From Cynocephalus volans (lineage: Eukaryota > Chordata > Mammalia > Dermoptera > Cynocephalidae), in the NCBI RefSeq assembly GCF_027409185.1, contig NC_084469.1, positions 32,788,293-32,852,292 on the forward strand: a stretch of 64,000 nucleotides of DNA. The letters are read 5' to 3'. Below the pieces are notes generated by a model. The model worked only from the letters and a program-made list of their open reading frames with translations. It did not search any database and was not told the DNA's origin. Positions within the stretch are counted from its first letter, which is position 1; each line of letters starts with the position of its first letter. The position numbers and the translations under genes were made by a program. Of the stretch, positions 30,871-41,590 are shown in pieces.

Positions 30871-31198
30871 TTGCTTCTCTTGCAACATAAGCAGTTCAAA
30901 TATCTTTGTCTGTAAGGATTCAAGACCCTGATATCTTTTATAGACATTTATTTTCTACCCAGAATCAGGGAAGTGCGAGGTAGCTCTGGAATTGTCCAAA
31001 CTCCAAAGAGGGTATTGGTGAGTTTTCTACCAAGATGTAGTTTGTAAATGGGAAGAAGAAATCTAAGAGGCTGTGGGAAAAGAGCCCTCAAATCTCTGAA
31101 GGATGAAGGGGCCCTGGTACAAATGAGGCAAGTGAAAGCTGACCATCAGGACCAGTGGAGTATTTTCTGGCATTTAAAATTGAGTTAAATTCCCCTTC
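30871..31198. other. Intergenic, no recognised feature
   Basis: About 330 bases without a repeat or gene that I can name. Confidence 0.45.
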
Positions 31199-31213
31199 AG
31201 GATGATGCATGTT

Positions 31214-31387
31214 TTTTTTTTGTTTGTTTTTTTAAAGATGACCAGTAAGGGGATCTCAACCCTTGGCTTGGTGTTGTCAGCACCACGCTCAGCCAGTGAG
31301 CGAACCAGCCATCCCTATATGGGATCCGAACCCGTGGCCTTGGTGTTATCAGCACCACACTCTCCCGAGTGAGCCACCAGCCGGCCC
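31214..31387 (-). mobile_element. CYN-like SINE dimer
   Basis: Reverse dimer: AAAGATGACCAGTAAGGGGA, AGCACCACGCTCAGCCAGTG, GAACCAGCCATCCCTATATG, CTCTCCCGAGTGAGCCACCA. Perfect 15-base duplication AGGATGATGCATGTT at 31199-31213 and 31388-31402. Confidence 0.95.
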
Positions 31388-31402
31388 AGGATGATGCATG
31401 TT

Positions 31403-32000
31403 AGTGAGGAGGTTGTGAGGATGCGTTGTTGCTTACCTGAGTTGATGCTTAACCCTGTTCAGGACTAGGCCTCTGTGCTGTTACCCATACCTCATCCTTC
31501 TGAACACATACAAAGCTAAACCATATGGGTTCCCATCCAGAAACTCTTTCAAGACAGAACTGGAGTGAGGTGAGCAAGGTGCCTAGGGAGCAAAACTCGA
31601 GGAGGCACTCGCTCTCTTGCATGAGCCTGAGCGTGGGGGACACATTAAGAACTGTGCTCTTGGGCCTCACATACCTCATCCTAGGCCAGGCCCTGGACAG
31701 ACGCCCTGAAGTCCGGATGACCTGCTTAGTGGGGATAAAATGGAAATGGCCTCTGGACCTTGGGAGTCTTGGAACAGCTGGAGCAGACAGAAAGGGATGG
31801 AAGGAGGAAATGAGAGAAATGCTTGGGAAGAAGGTAGCCAAGGGAAAGAGATATAGGAGTGGGCTCAGTCACAGGGCTACAGCTGGCAAAACTGGGCAGC
31901 TCTAAGACACACATCTCCTGTCTTCATGGGTACGAGTAATGGGTCTCCCTGTATCTTTTCACTCATTCATTGAGTACCCACGATGTCAGACACATTGCCA
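31403..32000. other. Intergenic, mostly unassigned
   Basis: Overlapping open frames on both strands (to about 130 codons) show no recognisable domain. A short reverse L2 piece lies near 31960-32015 (CATTCATTGAGTACCCACGA). Confidence 0.4.
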
Positions 32001-32009
32001 GCTGTTAAG

Positions 32010-32665
32010 AACATGTTTTGGTTGGACTCTTTTCATGCAAGAAGTAGAGGTCTTAAGAAGCTAGCTCAGGTGATGGGGCTTTATCATATTTCCAATGGAG
32101 GGTTAACTCAGCACGTCTTGGCTACCCAAACCCTGCACATTCCAAGGGTCTTCAAGACTAGCCCTTGATTAGTTCCTGGGAGACAAACCCTAAGCCCTTG
32201 AAATATCCTGCCTGATTAAGAGTGTCTTTGTATTCCTGACAAAGGTAGTATGTGATAACCATGAGATGGAGAATAAACACAGGTTTCTGAATGACAAGGG
32301 GCTTTGGGCCGGGCTGTATGCGTTTGACTCCTGGGGGGTGTGGAGACTGAGTACCTAATGTCAGTCATGTGCTCACTCCTTGCTTATGTGACTAACTCCC
32401 AATAAAAGTCCTGAACTCCAAATGTTCCCTGGTTGGCAACATTTTCTATGAGTTGTCACACCTTGTTGCTGGGAGAACTGGAAGCTGGCACCTGCTCTCC
32501 TGAACTCCACCCTATATGCCTTTTTCCTTTGCTGATTTAATCTGTGTTCTTTCACTGTAATAAACTGTAAATGTGAGTACAATCATGAGCTTCCTGAACT
32601 TGGTGAGTCCTTCTAGTGAACTATTAAAACCTGGAGGTGGTCTTAGGGACCACCAACATAGATAC
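32010..32665 (+). mobile_element. ERVL-like solo LTR, sense
   Basis: The 3' half has an LTR layout: CCCAATAAAAGTCC (polyadenylation-like, 32398), CTGTAATAAACTGTAAATGT, TCCTGAACTTGGTGAGTCC, TTCTAGTGAACTATTAAAAC, and CTGGAGGTGGTCTTAGGGAC near the end. The left boundary is approximate and no duplication was resolved. Confidence 0.5.
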
Positions 32666-33019
32666 TCTTGCAGGGGAACTCAGGAAAAGCTTCTGAACAG
32701 GCAGATTTCAGGTTGTTTTGGATCCATGGCAGCTCAAAGGACCAATAGCAGGAATTGGCAGGTTTCACCTTAGTCCTTCCACTTGAGACTTTCCCCTTCT
32801 CCCTTCAGACAGCACTGAAAGAAGAATCAAATTAGCACTTTTTTTTTACTGTATTATTGTCAACATTGGCCTCTTATTCTACTTACGATGCTACTCAGTC
32901 TGAAAAGTCTGAGATTGTCTTTGTATCCCTGTCACCATCTTGTCTATTTGATCTTTCATTTCCCCCTGTCCATATCTTTTTCTGTAAAAGCATCCTTTAA
33001 AAAGAAAACTGAAGTTCTT

Positions 33020-33480
33020 AGTATGCTGTATCAGTTGGATTGTGTTTGGCAGTGAGTAGCAGAGACACAAAATAACAGTGGCTTACCCACAATTTAAGTT
33101 TATTTTTCTCTCACATAAAAGGCTAGAGGTAGACAATTCAGGGTTTCGAGGGATGCAGGCTGCTTCAAGCATACCACTCTGATGTCCCTAGGGTGCAGCC
33201 CCGGCATTCTGGTGTAAGATGGAGCTCCTGTTGTTACGAACAAGTGCCAGGCAGGGAATGGAGGAAGGCACTTGCCATCTGTCTCTCCGTGAAATTCCCC
33301 ACAAGCTGTCACCTCCACTCATGTCCCACAGGCCAGGGCTTAGCCACATGGCCACTCCCAGCTCAAGGAAGTCTGGAAATTGTACTTTTTACAGCAAGCA
33401 GCCATATGCCCAGCTAAACCTTTGGGATTCTAAGAGGGGTGGGCAATACTGGGGCAGGCAAACACCAGTCTGCCACAGTG
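33020..33480 (+). repeat. Old dispersed repeat, family not named (copy 1 of 3)
   Basis: Starts CTGTATCAGTTGGATTGTG, with TCTCTCACATAAAAGGCTAG, TTAGCCACATGGCCACTCCC and GCCATATGCCCAGCTAAACC. Copies with the same landmarks lie at 47310-47760 and 54690-55130. Confidence 0.55.
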
Positions 33481-33613
33481 GTCTTCACATTTTTCTCTTT
33501 CCTGTATCTACCAGGACCCATGCTTCACTGCCGTATGTGCCAACAGAAATGGCTTGCCTGATTTGGGATGTCAACTATGATATTACTCATAAGTAATACA
33601 CTTACTTACTGTT

Positions 33614-33798
33614 TTTGTTTGTTTGTTTGTTTGTTTTTAAAAAAGATGACCGGTAAGGGGATCTTAACCCTTGACTTGGCGTTGTCAGCACCACGCTCTC
33701 CCAAGTGAGCTAACCAGCCATCCCTATATAGGGATCCAAACCTGTGGCCTTGGTGTTATCAGCACCACACTCTCCCAAGTAAGCCACAGGCCAGCCCT
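33614..33798 (-). mobile_element. CYN-like SINE dimer
   Basis: Reverse dimer after a (TTTG)n-rich tail: AAAGATGACCGGTAAGGGGA, GAGCTAACCAGCCATCCC, TCTCCCAAGTAAGCCACAGG. Duplication CACTTACTTACTGTT / CACTTACGTACTGTT (33599-33613, 33799-33813). Confidence 0.94.
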
Positions 33799-34279
33799 CA
33801 CTTACGTACTGTTATAACATACAGTATGCATGTCTAAACATGTCCATTGATATAAAAAGAATTAGAAAAAAGTCTAGAGGAGGTAGATTCATCTGTATAT
33901 TAAAATTTATAGGTTCATTGAAATTTAAACACTTGACTCAAGGCCACCCCGTCCATACAAAGTGGCAGCTGTGCCAGGAAATCAACTTTTTCCTTCCTTA
34001 TCCACTTTCCCTGCCACAGTTGGATTCTTGTTTGTAGGCTCCTGGCGCCACCTGGTGTCCAGTGAGAAAACTCCATTCTCTCACATGGAAAGGACGCAAA
34101 CCTATAAAAATATCTCCTTCTCTTAATTCCACTTCAGATAATCTTTCTCAGACAAAGACCCTGAACTGCTACCCTCTTCTTCCAACTCTTGCCGGCTACC
34201 TCAAGAAAACCTCGTCTCCTCACTTAGAGCAGCAGTAGCTGCAGTGGTAAAACTTCCATTATATACATTCTCATGCCTA

Positions 34280-34460
34280 GCAGGTGCTACATACTTTTTA
34301 TGCAGTATCTCATTTAATTCTCACAAGAACCCTATGTACTAATACTATTCCCATTTTATAGGAGAGGAAACTGAGGCTCAGGGGTCAGGTTTCTGTCCCA
34401 AGTACACAGAGCTAGTATGTGGCAGAAGCCCAAGGGGAGTGCAGGGCTGTCTCCAAAGCC
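34280..34460 (-). repeat. MIR SINE, antisense
   Basis: TTTAATTCTCACAAGAACCC, TTTTATAGGAGAGGAAACTG, AGGCTCAGGGGTCAGG and GTCTCCAAAGCCCTTGACTC. Confidence 0.75.
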
Positions 34461-34546
34461 CTTGACTCTGGAAAGTTCTCCTAAAAGTACCAATGTTTAC
34501 CCTCCTCACTGAAATTTTAATTTCATTGATCTGGGGTGAGGCATGG

Positions 34547-34931
34547 TGTTAAGGGCTGAATTGTGCCTCCCCCACCCCCCAAATTTAGAAGCCCTAACCC
34601 CCCAGTGTGACTGTGTTTGAAATAGAGCCTTTAAGGAGGTAATTAAGGTTAAATGAGGTTATAAGGGTGGGGCCCAAATCCGATAGATGGGTGTCATAAG
34701 AAGAGGAAGAGACACCAGGAGTGCATACACAGGAAAGACCATGCAAGGACACAGCGAAAAGGTGGCCGCATGAAAACCAAGGAGAGAGGTCTTGGGAGAA
34801 ACCAAACCTGCTGACCCCTTTATCTTGATCTTGGATTTCCAGCCTCCAGAACTGTGAGAAAATTAATTTTCTGTTGTTTAAGTCACCAGGTCTGTGGTAC
34901 TTTGCTATGTTAGCCTCAGCAGACTAACACA
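34547..34931 (+). mobile_element. MLT1A-type MaLR LTR, sense
   Basis: Nearly full-length: TGTTAAGGGCTGAATTGTGC, TAGAAGCCCTAACCCCCCAG, GGAGGTAATTAAGGTTAAAT, AGAAGAGGAAGAGACACCAG, CCAGCCTCCAGAACTGTGAG, TTTCTGTTGTTTAAGTCACC, ending ...GACTAACACA. Confidence 0.9.
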
Positions 34932-35039
34932 CGTGGACATCAATTTTTTTTTTCACTCCCTGGGTAATTCTAAGGTGCACCTGAGATGAGAATCAGGGCT
35001 AATCTAAGCTACACTCCTACATTTGGTGGTAAGCCAGAT

Positions 35040-35670
35040 TAGTGTGTTACAGGGCACATGCAGCTCCTGGCTGAAGCGCCCCAAAATTGATGCCAAACTC
35101 ACAGGTCCAGCTGCCTGCTCCCAGACAAAAACCAAACAACCAAAAGTCAAATGTTGGTGAAAATGGAAGTCAGCTTTTATTCAGGAATACCAGTGACCTA
35201 AGGAGAGATGTTAGGCTACTGCAAATCTCTGGTAAATTGGAAGGAGAATGGGCAGGCTAAAGCCATCACAAAGACTCAGGTTTACTGAGGGGTTTTTAAA
35301 GAGCAGGATGGGGGAATGGAACGTGGGAAATGAAAAGTGGGAGGGAGGGGGATGTGAGCAGCAAGGGCTTCATGCAAGGTCTCAGGTGCAAAGTCTTGCC
35401 AAGACTCTGTCCAGTTTCTGCTCCCATCTTTGCTGTTGTCTCAGGGTCTGTGTAGTGTGTGTAAGTCTGCAGTTTCAGGCTGGCTGGAAACCCACTTTAC
35501 ATTCACGTAAATAATGCCATCCTGCCCCATAAGCAAGGTTCAAAATATCAAATAACCATGGGAAAAGAGGGAATTCAGAGAAATGCGTGCCAAGGGGAAA
35601 AAAAAAAAAACAAAAAACTATGTCCTTTGAAAATTTAGCTACGGCCCATGTGGTTTTAGGTCCTGACATG
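35040..35670 (-). mobile_element. Probable solo LTR, antisense
   Basis: Minus-strand order fits an LTR: start TGTCAGGACCTAAAACC (35653-35669), then a GC-poor U3-like part, an AATAAAAGC signal (35175-35183), a TTTGGCATCAATTTTGGGGC end region and TGTAACA near 35045. No matching target duplication found; family unknown. Confidence 0.42.
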
Positions 35671-36249
35671 GCTTTAGTCCTACTCACTCCAGCACTAAGA
35701 GAAAAGGCAGCTTTGGGTTCTGGGGTAAAAATGGGCTAACAACTTTTAGAACACTTGAAAGAATGCAGAAAATCCCCTTAATAACTCCACCTGCTCCCTC
35801 ACTTTCTTTTATTCTCATTCTATTTACTCAACATCAGCATTCATGGTAAATCAAGCAGCTCTTACTTACTTTCCCTTTGTTTCATTTTGTGCCTGGTATT
35901 GCCAGAACTTTGTTTTATATTGCTCATTGCAAGGGCATGCTATTTCACTGGCATTACTGAATATATTTTTGTGGGTTGTTAGGAGAACTTACCCAACATT
36001 CATAACAATGTTCTCAAGCATAAATAAATGTACTTTAGGTTTCAAATACCAATTTAAAAATGGGATTTGGTAGCACATCCTGCATGTAGGTTTAAGGATG
36101 TCTGTATACTTAGGTGTTTTGGCATATGTTTGCTGAAATATTCATCATTAATTCTCTTTAGTGTGAATTTCACCATCCAGGCTTGCTGTGTTACTAGGAT
36201 ACTGAATTTAAATTTGTAGGCTTGCTCCTCAGGGTTGAGGTAACTTTAG
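35671..36249. other. Intergenic, no recognised feature
   Basis: About 580 AT-rich bases without a supported gene. Confidence 0.45.
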
Positions 36250-36395
36250 ATTTAATGATTCCCAAATGCAACAGAATCACCTGGGGATTAAAATACAAAT
36301 AGCTCTGCCTCCATCCTAAACCTTCAAAATTACTCTTCTGAGCTGGGTCCGGGAATCTGTACTCCATTCATCAGGGACCCTGCCTTATATTTGTG
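36250..36395 (+). mobile_element. MER5-type hAT remnant, partial
   Basis: ATGATTCCCAAATGCAACAG, AATCACCTGGGGATTAAAAT and GAGCTGGGTCCGGGAATCTG correspond to MER5 landmarks. The 3' terminus is missing. Confidence 0.6.
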
Positions 36396-36799
36396 TGGTA
36401 TTACTGGATGCATTTTATGTGACATTAAGTAATTTTAAATCACGTAATATAGAATTGATTTTGTACACAAAATTTGAAATAAAGCCTATTCCCTCAAATT
36501 AAAACAAAATTTCAAGAATCACAATTTGAAAGCTTGTGAAGAAAATTGTAAAAGATTCACATGATTCACCCTCATGCTGATAAACAAATGACTGCCTCTT
36601 CCACGATCATCATGACAGGTGTTTTGATCTGCTTCTGAACCTCCTGCAGTGATGCAGTGGATAGCACTGTCATTTAAAAGTGTGCTGTAATGCCACAGCC
36701 AAGGGGAACCTAAAGAGACATGACTGCTAAGTGTAATATGGTATTCTGGATGGATCCTGGAAGAGAAAAAATACATTAGGTAAAAACTAAGGAAATCTA

Positions 36800-36981
36800 A
36801 ACCAGATATGAACTTTAGTTAATAACAATGTATTGATACTGGTTCATTAATTGTGACAAGTATACCGTACTTATATTAGATGTCAGGGAACCTGAATGTG
36901 GGGTATATGGAACACTCTGTATTACTTTGCAATTTTTCTGCAAATATAAAATTGTTCTAAAGTTAAAAGTTTATTTAAAAT
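36800..36981 (+). mobile_element. L1M 3' end
   Basis: TAACAATGTATTGATACTGG, GGGTATATGGAACACTCTGT, TTTTTCTGCAAATATAAAAT, TGTTCTAAAGTTAAAAG: the end of an old L1 3' UTR. Confidence 0.7.
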
Positions 36982-37070
36982 ATTAGTTCAGTGGGTTAGA
37001 GCATGGTGGTGATAACACCAAGGTCCAGGATTCAATCCCTGTACTGGCCAGCTGAGAAAAAGTAAAAAAG
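36982..37070 (+). mobile_element. CYN-like SINE, 5'-truncated monomer
   Basis: ATTAGTTCAGTGGGTTAGAG, GTGATAACACCAAGGTCCAG, ATTCAATCCCTGTACTGGCC, then an A-rich tail. Follows directly on the L1M 3' end. Confidence 0.82.
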
Positions 37071-38400
37071 AAAATAATAAAATTAAAGAATTACAAAGAT
37101 GTCAAAAATGTACTGTTATAATTTAAAATATTTTATATTCTATAACATCATCCTTGTGTTCATTCAGCAGTGGTGCTGTTAGCCTAGAAAAATGCATGTA
37201 AAAATCTCTTTTTAAAAATGGCAGTAAGATGTAATAAAACTACATGAACACATTTCAATAACTGCCATGCTACTTGTACTATAAATTTAGGAGAGAGTAC
37301 CCTGTGAAATCTTAGAAATAATGAACACAGCCTTAAAGCAAAATAGGTACACTGATTGTAGGTTTATGAGCCACGTGTTGGTAACATCCCATTTAAATTT
37401 TATTTCTACTGGGAAAATTGTCTTAAACTATGTGATGGCTTCAGAAACACATTTCTTATTTCTTTCATAAAACCAGCAGCTCTGTCTATGAGAATTTTTG
37501 TCACAGAGAAGGGATCTTGTTGGAGACAAAATAGTTTATTGAAAAATTTTTTGATGGGCCACATCTTGACCATTAGCTGACAAATGGTCAAAACAGTGGT
37601 AAAACAGGCCAGGCCATGCTTCAGGGTCCCATTAAGGGGTGGCAGCAGATTGTGCAAGTGGGACTTAGGAAGGCAGTCAGGTTGTAATGAGAAAAGTCTG
37701 GGGAGAAGTCTGCAGATGTGGGCACTAATCCTGGCCTCTGTTCTGATCTGAGTAAGCTTGGAGAAGTCACTGAACTCCTTTGGGCCTCCCTCATCTGTAA
37801 AAGCCTTATCTGTTGTTGCTGTAGATAGACTAAGCTTCAAGAGACTTTGACCATGGTTAATATATGTAAGAAGGCTTTATAAACTATGTTAGGTATTTGT
37901 AAGGTTTGGATTTGTTATCGTTCTTTTAAACCATGCCTCAAAGCCTATATTTTGCCTACCTTAGTAAGAACTATACACCATAATTCCTTTTATGGCATTA
38001 AAATAGTGAAGTCCAGGGGCATAATTTAAGTGACTCACTATTGCAGGGGTAGGGTGAGTTTGAACGAGGGAGGGAGGCAATGATCCCAAGATTAATCTGG
38101 AGAATTTGTGGGTGTCAGCAGCACAATTAAGCCTCAGAAACAAAGGGAACCTTTTCTTTGAGAGAGACCCTGAGGTGTCATCACAGTTATCATAGGTTTG
38201 CAGTGGCAGGAGGAACAAGGACAGCATTGTGGGCAGGTGTGCAGCACAAGAGAAAAGGCAGTATGAAGAATGATTACACAGAGTGTGGGAGATGGCAAAT
38301 AGATTGCGTCAGCCTGAGGAGAAAGGTTGCATCTTAGAGAAGAGATCTTGCCGGAGGACTGAATAGTTCATGAAAAATATTTTTCATGGCCACATCTTGA
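37071..38400. other. Intergenic, unassigned
   Basis: An open minus-strand frame of 144 codons at 37406-37840 has no recognisable domain. A weak MIR-like piece is at 37710-37800. Nothing else stands out. Confidence 0.4.
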
Positions 38401-38404
38401 GCTG

Positions 38405-39420
38405 GGAAAATGACACCATGAAATAGATTTAGATCCATGCATTTATGGTCAATTGATTTTCAACAAAGATGCCAAGAACACACAATGAGGAACAATCCAT
38501 CTCTTTAATAAATGATTTTGAAAAATTGGATATCCACATGCTGACGAATGAAATTAGACCTTTATTTCACACTGTATTCAAAAATCAATTCAAAATGGGC
38601 TAAAGACTTAAATATAAGACCTGAAACTATAAAACTACTAGAAGAAAACATAGGGGGAAAGCTCCATCACATTGTTCTTGGCAATAATTTTTTTGATATG
38701 ATCCCCAAAACACAGGCAACAAAAGTAAAAATAGACAAATGGGATTACATCAAACTAAAAAGCTTCTGCATAGCCAAGAAAACAGAATGAAGTGACAACC
38801 TACAGAATAGGATAAAATATTTGCAAATCATACATCTGATAAAGGGTTAATATCCAAAGTATATAAGGAGCTCAAACAACTCTGTAGTAAGAAAACAAAT
38901 AACCTGATTAAAAAAGGGGCAAAGAAGATATGGAACCAACCTAAATGTCCATCAACAGACAACTACATAAAGAAAATGTGGTATACATACACAATGGAAT
39001 ACTACTCAGCCATAAAAAAGAATGAAATTTTGCCATTTGCAGCAACATGGATGAACTTGGAGAAAAATATGTCAAGTGAAATAAGCCAGGCACAGAAAGA
39101 GAAATATTGAACACCCTCATTCATAAGTGGGAGCTAAAAAATAAAGATACAAAGAAGGAAACAATAAACACAATAATATGTTGAACTTTCAGAAGGAGAG
39201 AACAGAACTGTGGCTATTAGAGGTGGGAAAGAGAGAGGGGGGTTAGGGAGAAATTGGTTAACGGACACAAGGAATGAAATGTTATGTAATGGTAAATATG
39301 CCAACTATCCTGATTTGATCACCACTTATTGTACACAAATACTCCTGGTCAACTCTGTACCTCACAAATATGTATAATCAATTACGTTTCAATAATTTAA
39401 AGAAAAGATGTACTGTAAAC
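38405..39420 (+). mobile_element. L1 (L1MA-like) 3' part with internal deletion
   Basis: ORF2 end: TTTATGGTCAATTGATTTTC, CAAATGGGATTACATCAAAC, TAAAAAGCTTCTGCATAGCC. It then jumps within ATTAAAAAAGGGGCAAAGAA to AACCTAAATGTCCATCAACA, so several hundred bases are missing. 3' UTR follows: TACTACTCAGCCATAAAAAA, AGTGAAATAAGCCAGGCACA, TGGCTATTAGAGGTGGG. Confidence 0.9.
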
Positions 39421-39697
39421 ATTTCACTTGTTTGGACATTTAACTGTTATCCTTAAAAAATTTTTTTTTAGCTATGATAAATATCAAATTGATGAAAAAA
39501 AGAAAAAAGAAAGAAAGAAAGAAAAAGGGGCAAAGGACCCGAATAAACATTTCTCAAAATAAGACATAGGAAAGGCCAACAGGTATGTGAAAAAATGTTC
39601 ATCATTACCAATCATTAGGGAAATGCAAATTAAAACCACAATGAGACATCACCTCACACCTGTTAGAATGGTTATTATCAAAAAGAAAATAAGTGTT

Positions 39698-39871
39698 AGG
39701 GCCAGCCCATGGCTCACTCGGGAGAATGCGGTGCTGATAACACCAGGGCCACGGGTTCGGATCCTATATAGGGATGGCCGGTTCGCTCACTGGCTGAGCG
39801 TGGTGCTGACAACACCAAATCAAGAGTTGAGATCCCCTTACCGGTCATCTTTAAAAAAAAAAAAAAGAAAG
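39698..39871 (+). mobile_element. CYN-like SINE dimer in L1
   Basis: AGGGCCAGCCCATGGCTCAC, GTGCTGATAACACCAGGGCC, GGATGGCCGGTTCGCTCACT, GAGATCCCCTTACCGGTCAT. Perfect 16-base duplication AAAGAAAATAAGTGTT at 39682-39697 and 39872-39887. Confidence 0.96.
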
Positions 39872-40042
39872 AAAGAAAATAAGTGTTGAAGAGGTGGGGA
39901 TGTAGATTAGTACAGCCATTATGGAAACAGTATGGAGATTCCTCAAAAAAAAAAAAAAAAAAGTTGAACTACACTACCATATGATCCAGCAATCCCACTA
40001 CTGGGTATATATCCAAAGGAAATGAAATCAGTATGTTGAAGA

Positions 40043-40520
40043 TGTTAGGTTCGGGGAGAGGGAGGAAAGGGAAAGAGAGAGACCCAAGCCAGGCACTATT
40101 TCAGCCAAAAAGCTTTATTCCACTAACGTGGAGGGGAGACTGAGCCAGATCAGTTCTCCCGCCGAACAAAGGAAAGCAGGGGTTAATAAGCCTTTGACGG
40201 TTCTGACAGAGTAATAGGCAATTTTGAAATCAGTGCTATGCAAGGCGACACAGCCCTTGTAGTCTGCTAATACCTGGTCGGTTAGGGCATAGGCTTCTAA
40301 TTAGTGTCATTACTATATCAGTGCCAAGTGCTCCAGCCTGAAGCCGGCCACAGCAGCCCACAAGACATTCCTTTGATGGTAATGGTCATGTGTACCCCTT
40401 CCCAGGAGAGGGATTTCGGGGCTCAGTTCCCAGAACTGAAAAGGGAAAGGGGAGAGGGAGAAGGGAAGAAAGTTGCTTAACCTGGCTGTGCTGATGTTAA
40501 GCCAGACATGAGGCCTAGCA
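40043..40520 (-). mobile_element. Complete solo LTR inserted in L1
   Basis: A 478-base insert bounded by TG...CA and flanked by the perfect 5-base duplication GAAGA (40038-40042, 40521-40525), interrupting otherwise continuous L1. The minus strand carries AATAAAGC (polyadenylation signal, about 40111-40118). No internal genes. A 5-base duplication fits ERVL-like or other non-gammaretroviral integrases. Confidence 0.88.
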
Positions 40521-40633
40521 GAAGAGATATCTGCACTCCCATATTCGTTGCAGCATTATTTACAGTAGCTAAGATATGGGATACACATAAGCGTCCATCA
40601 ATGGATGAATGAATAAAGAAAATGTGGTATATA

Positions 40634-40715
40634 GGAGGGTACTTTAGAAAGTTCATGGAAGGATTCATATTGTCCTTTAATTATATTTTTCCACGAACTT
40701 TCTGAAGTACCCTCA
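40634..40715. mobile_element. 82-base mariner-like MITE in L1
   Basis: Inverted termini of about 25 bases (GAGGGTACTTTAGAAAGTTC on the left; the reverse complement of GAGGGTACTTCAGAAAGTTC on the right), TA on both sides (40632-40633, 40716-40717). It splits the L1 sequence AATGTGGTATA|TACAC. The size and TA target indicate a Tc1/mariner non-autonomous element. Confidence 0.9.
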
Positions 40716-41009
40716 TATACACAACAGAATACTATCAAGTCTTAAAGAAGAAGAAAATCTGGTCATTTGCGACAACATATGTGAACCTGGAGAACATTAT
40801 GTTAAGTGAAATAAGCCAGGCAAAGAAAGAAAATACTGGGTGCTTTCTCTCATATGTGGCATCTGAAACAGTCGAATTCATAGAAGCAGAGAGTACAATA
40901 GTGGTTACCAGGGGCTGGGGTGATCGGGGGGTTGGAGAGATGTCAAAGGGCACAAAATTTCAGTTAGACAGTAGGAATAAGTTCAAGAGATCTATTATAA
41001 AATGAGGTG

Positions 41010-41167
41010 GCTCAATCGGGAGAGTGCGGTGCTGATAACACCAAGGCCACAGGTTCGGATCCCATATAGGGATGGCCAGTTTGCTCACTGGCTGAGCGTA
41101 GTGCTGACAACACCAAGTCAAGGGTTAAGATCCCCTTACCGTCATCTTTAAAAATAAATAAATAAAT
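41010..41167 (+). mobile_element. CYN-like SINE dimer, 5'-truncated, in L1
   Basis: GCTCAATCGGGAGAGTGCGG, GTGCTGATAACACCAAGGCC, GCTCACTGGCTGAGCGTAGT, TTAAGATCCCCTTACCGTCA, (AAAT)n tail. Perfect duplication AAAATGAGGTG at 40999-41009 and 41168-41178. Confidence 0.95.
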
Positions 41168-41316
41168 AAAATGAGGTGATTATAGTAAATAACAGTGTAT
41201 TGTATACATGACAACCACTGAGCATTGATTTTAAGTGTTCTCACCACAAAAAATAAATATTTGAAGTAGCGCACATGTTAATTAGCTCGCTTTAGCTGTT
41301 CCATGATGTATACATA

Positions 41317-41505
41317 CAAGGGTACTTCGAAAAGTTTGTGGGCGGGGGTCGGTCACTTAGCTAGCTCGGTTGGTTAGAGTGTGGTGCTAACATCAAGGTC
41401 CAGGGTTCAATATCCCTGTACCAACTAGGTGCCAAAAAAAAAAAAGTTTATGGAAAAACATGATAAAAAAATGCATCTTTCCGTGAACCTTTTGAAGACC
41501 CCTCC
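41317..41505. mobile_element. Second mariner-like MITE, split by a SINE
   Basis: Left end AAGGGTACTTCGAAAAGTTT and right end CCGTGAACCTTTTGAAGACC mirror the 40634-40715 element, with TA at both borders. The SINE at 41342-41443 lies inside it. Confidence 0.85.
41342..41443 (+). mobile_element. CYN-like SINE monomer inside a MITE
   Basis: GGTCGGTCACTTAGCTAGCT, GTGGTGCTAACATCAAGGTC, CAATATCCCTGTACCAACTA, A-tail. The AAAGTTTGTG / AAAGTTTATG flank is the duplicated MITE sequence. Confidence 0.88.
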
Positions 41506-41590
41506 TATTTCAAACATCATTTTGTACATAATAAATATACACATCTTTTATTTATCACTTTAAAAATAAATAAACTAATTAAAAAATAGA

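Larger units (their letters stand above)
39530..41590 (+). mobile_element. L1 (L1MA-like) 3' part, carrying six later insertions
   Basis: L1 segments read in order: CATTTCTCAAAATAAGACAT, AACCACAATGAGACATCACC, CAATCCCACTACTGGGTATA, then (after an LTR) TCGTTGCAGCATTATTTACA, ACATTATGTTAAGTGAAATA, and a 3' end ATTAGCTCGCTTTAGCTGTT ... TTTTGTACATAATAAATATA. Interruptions: SINE dimer 39698-39871, LTR 40043-40520, MITE 40634-40715, SINE 41010-41167, MITE 41317-41505, with a SINE inside that MITE. Confidence 0.9.

Noticed and set aside
31449-31905. Overlapping 130- and 126-codon frames on opposite strands
   Set aside because: No recognisable domain, low complexity in parts, and no splice or promoter signals nearby.
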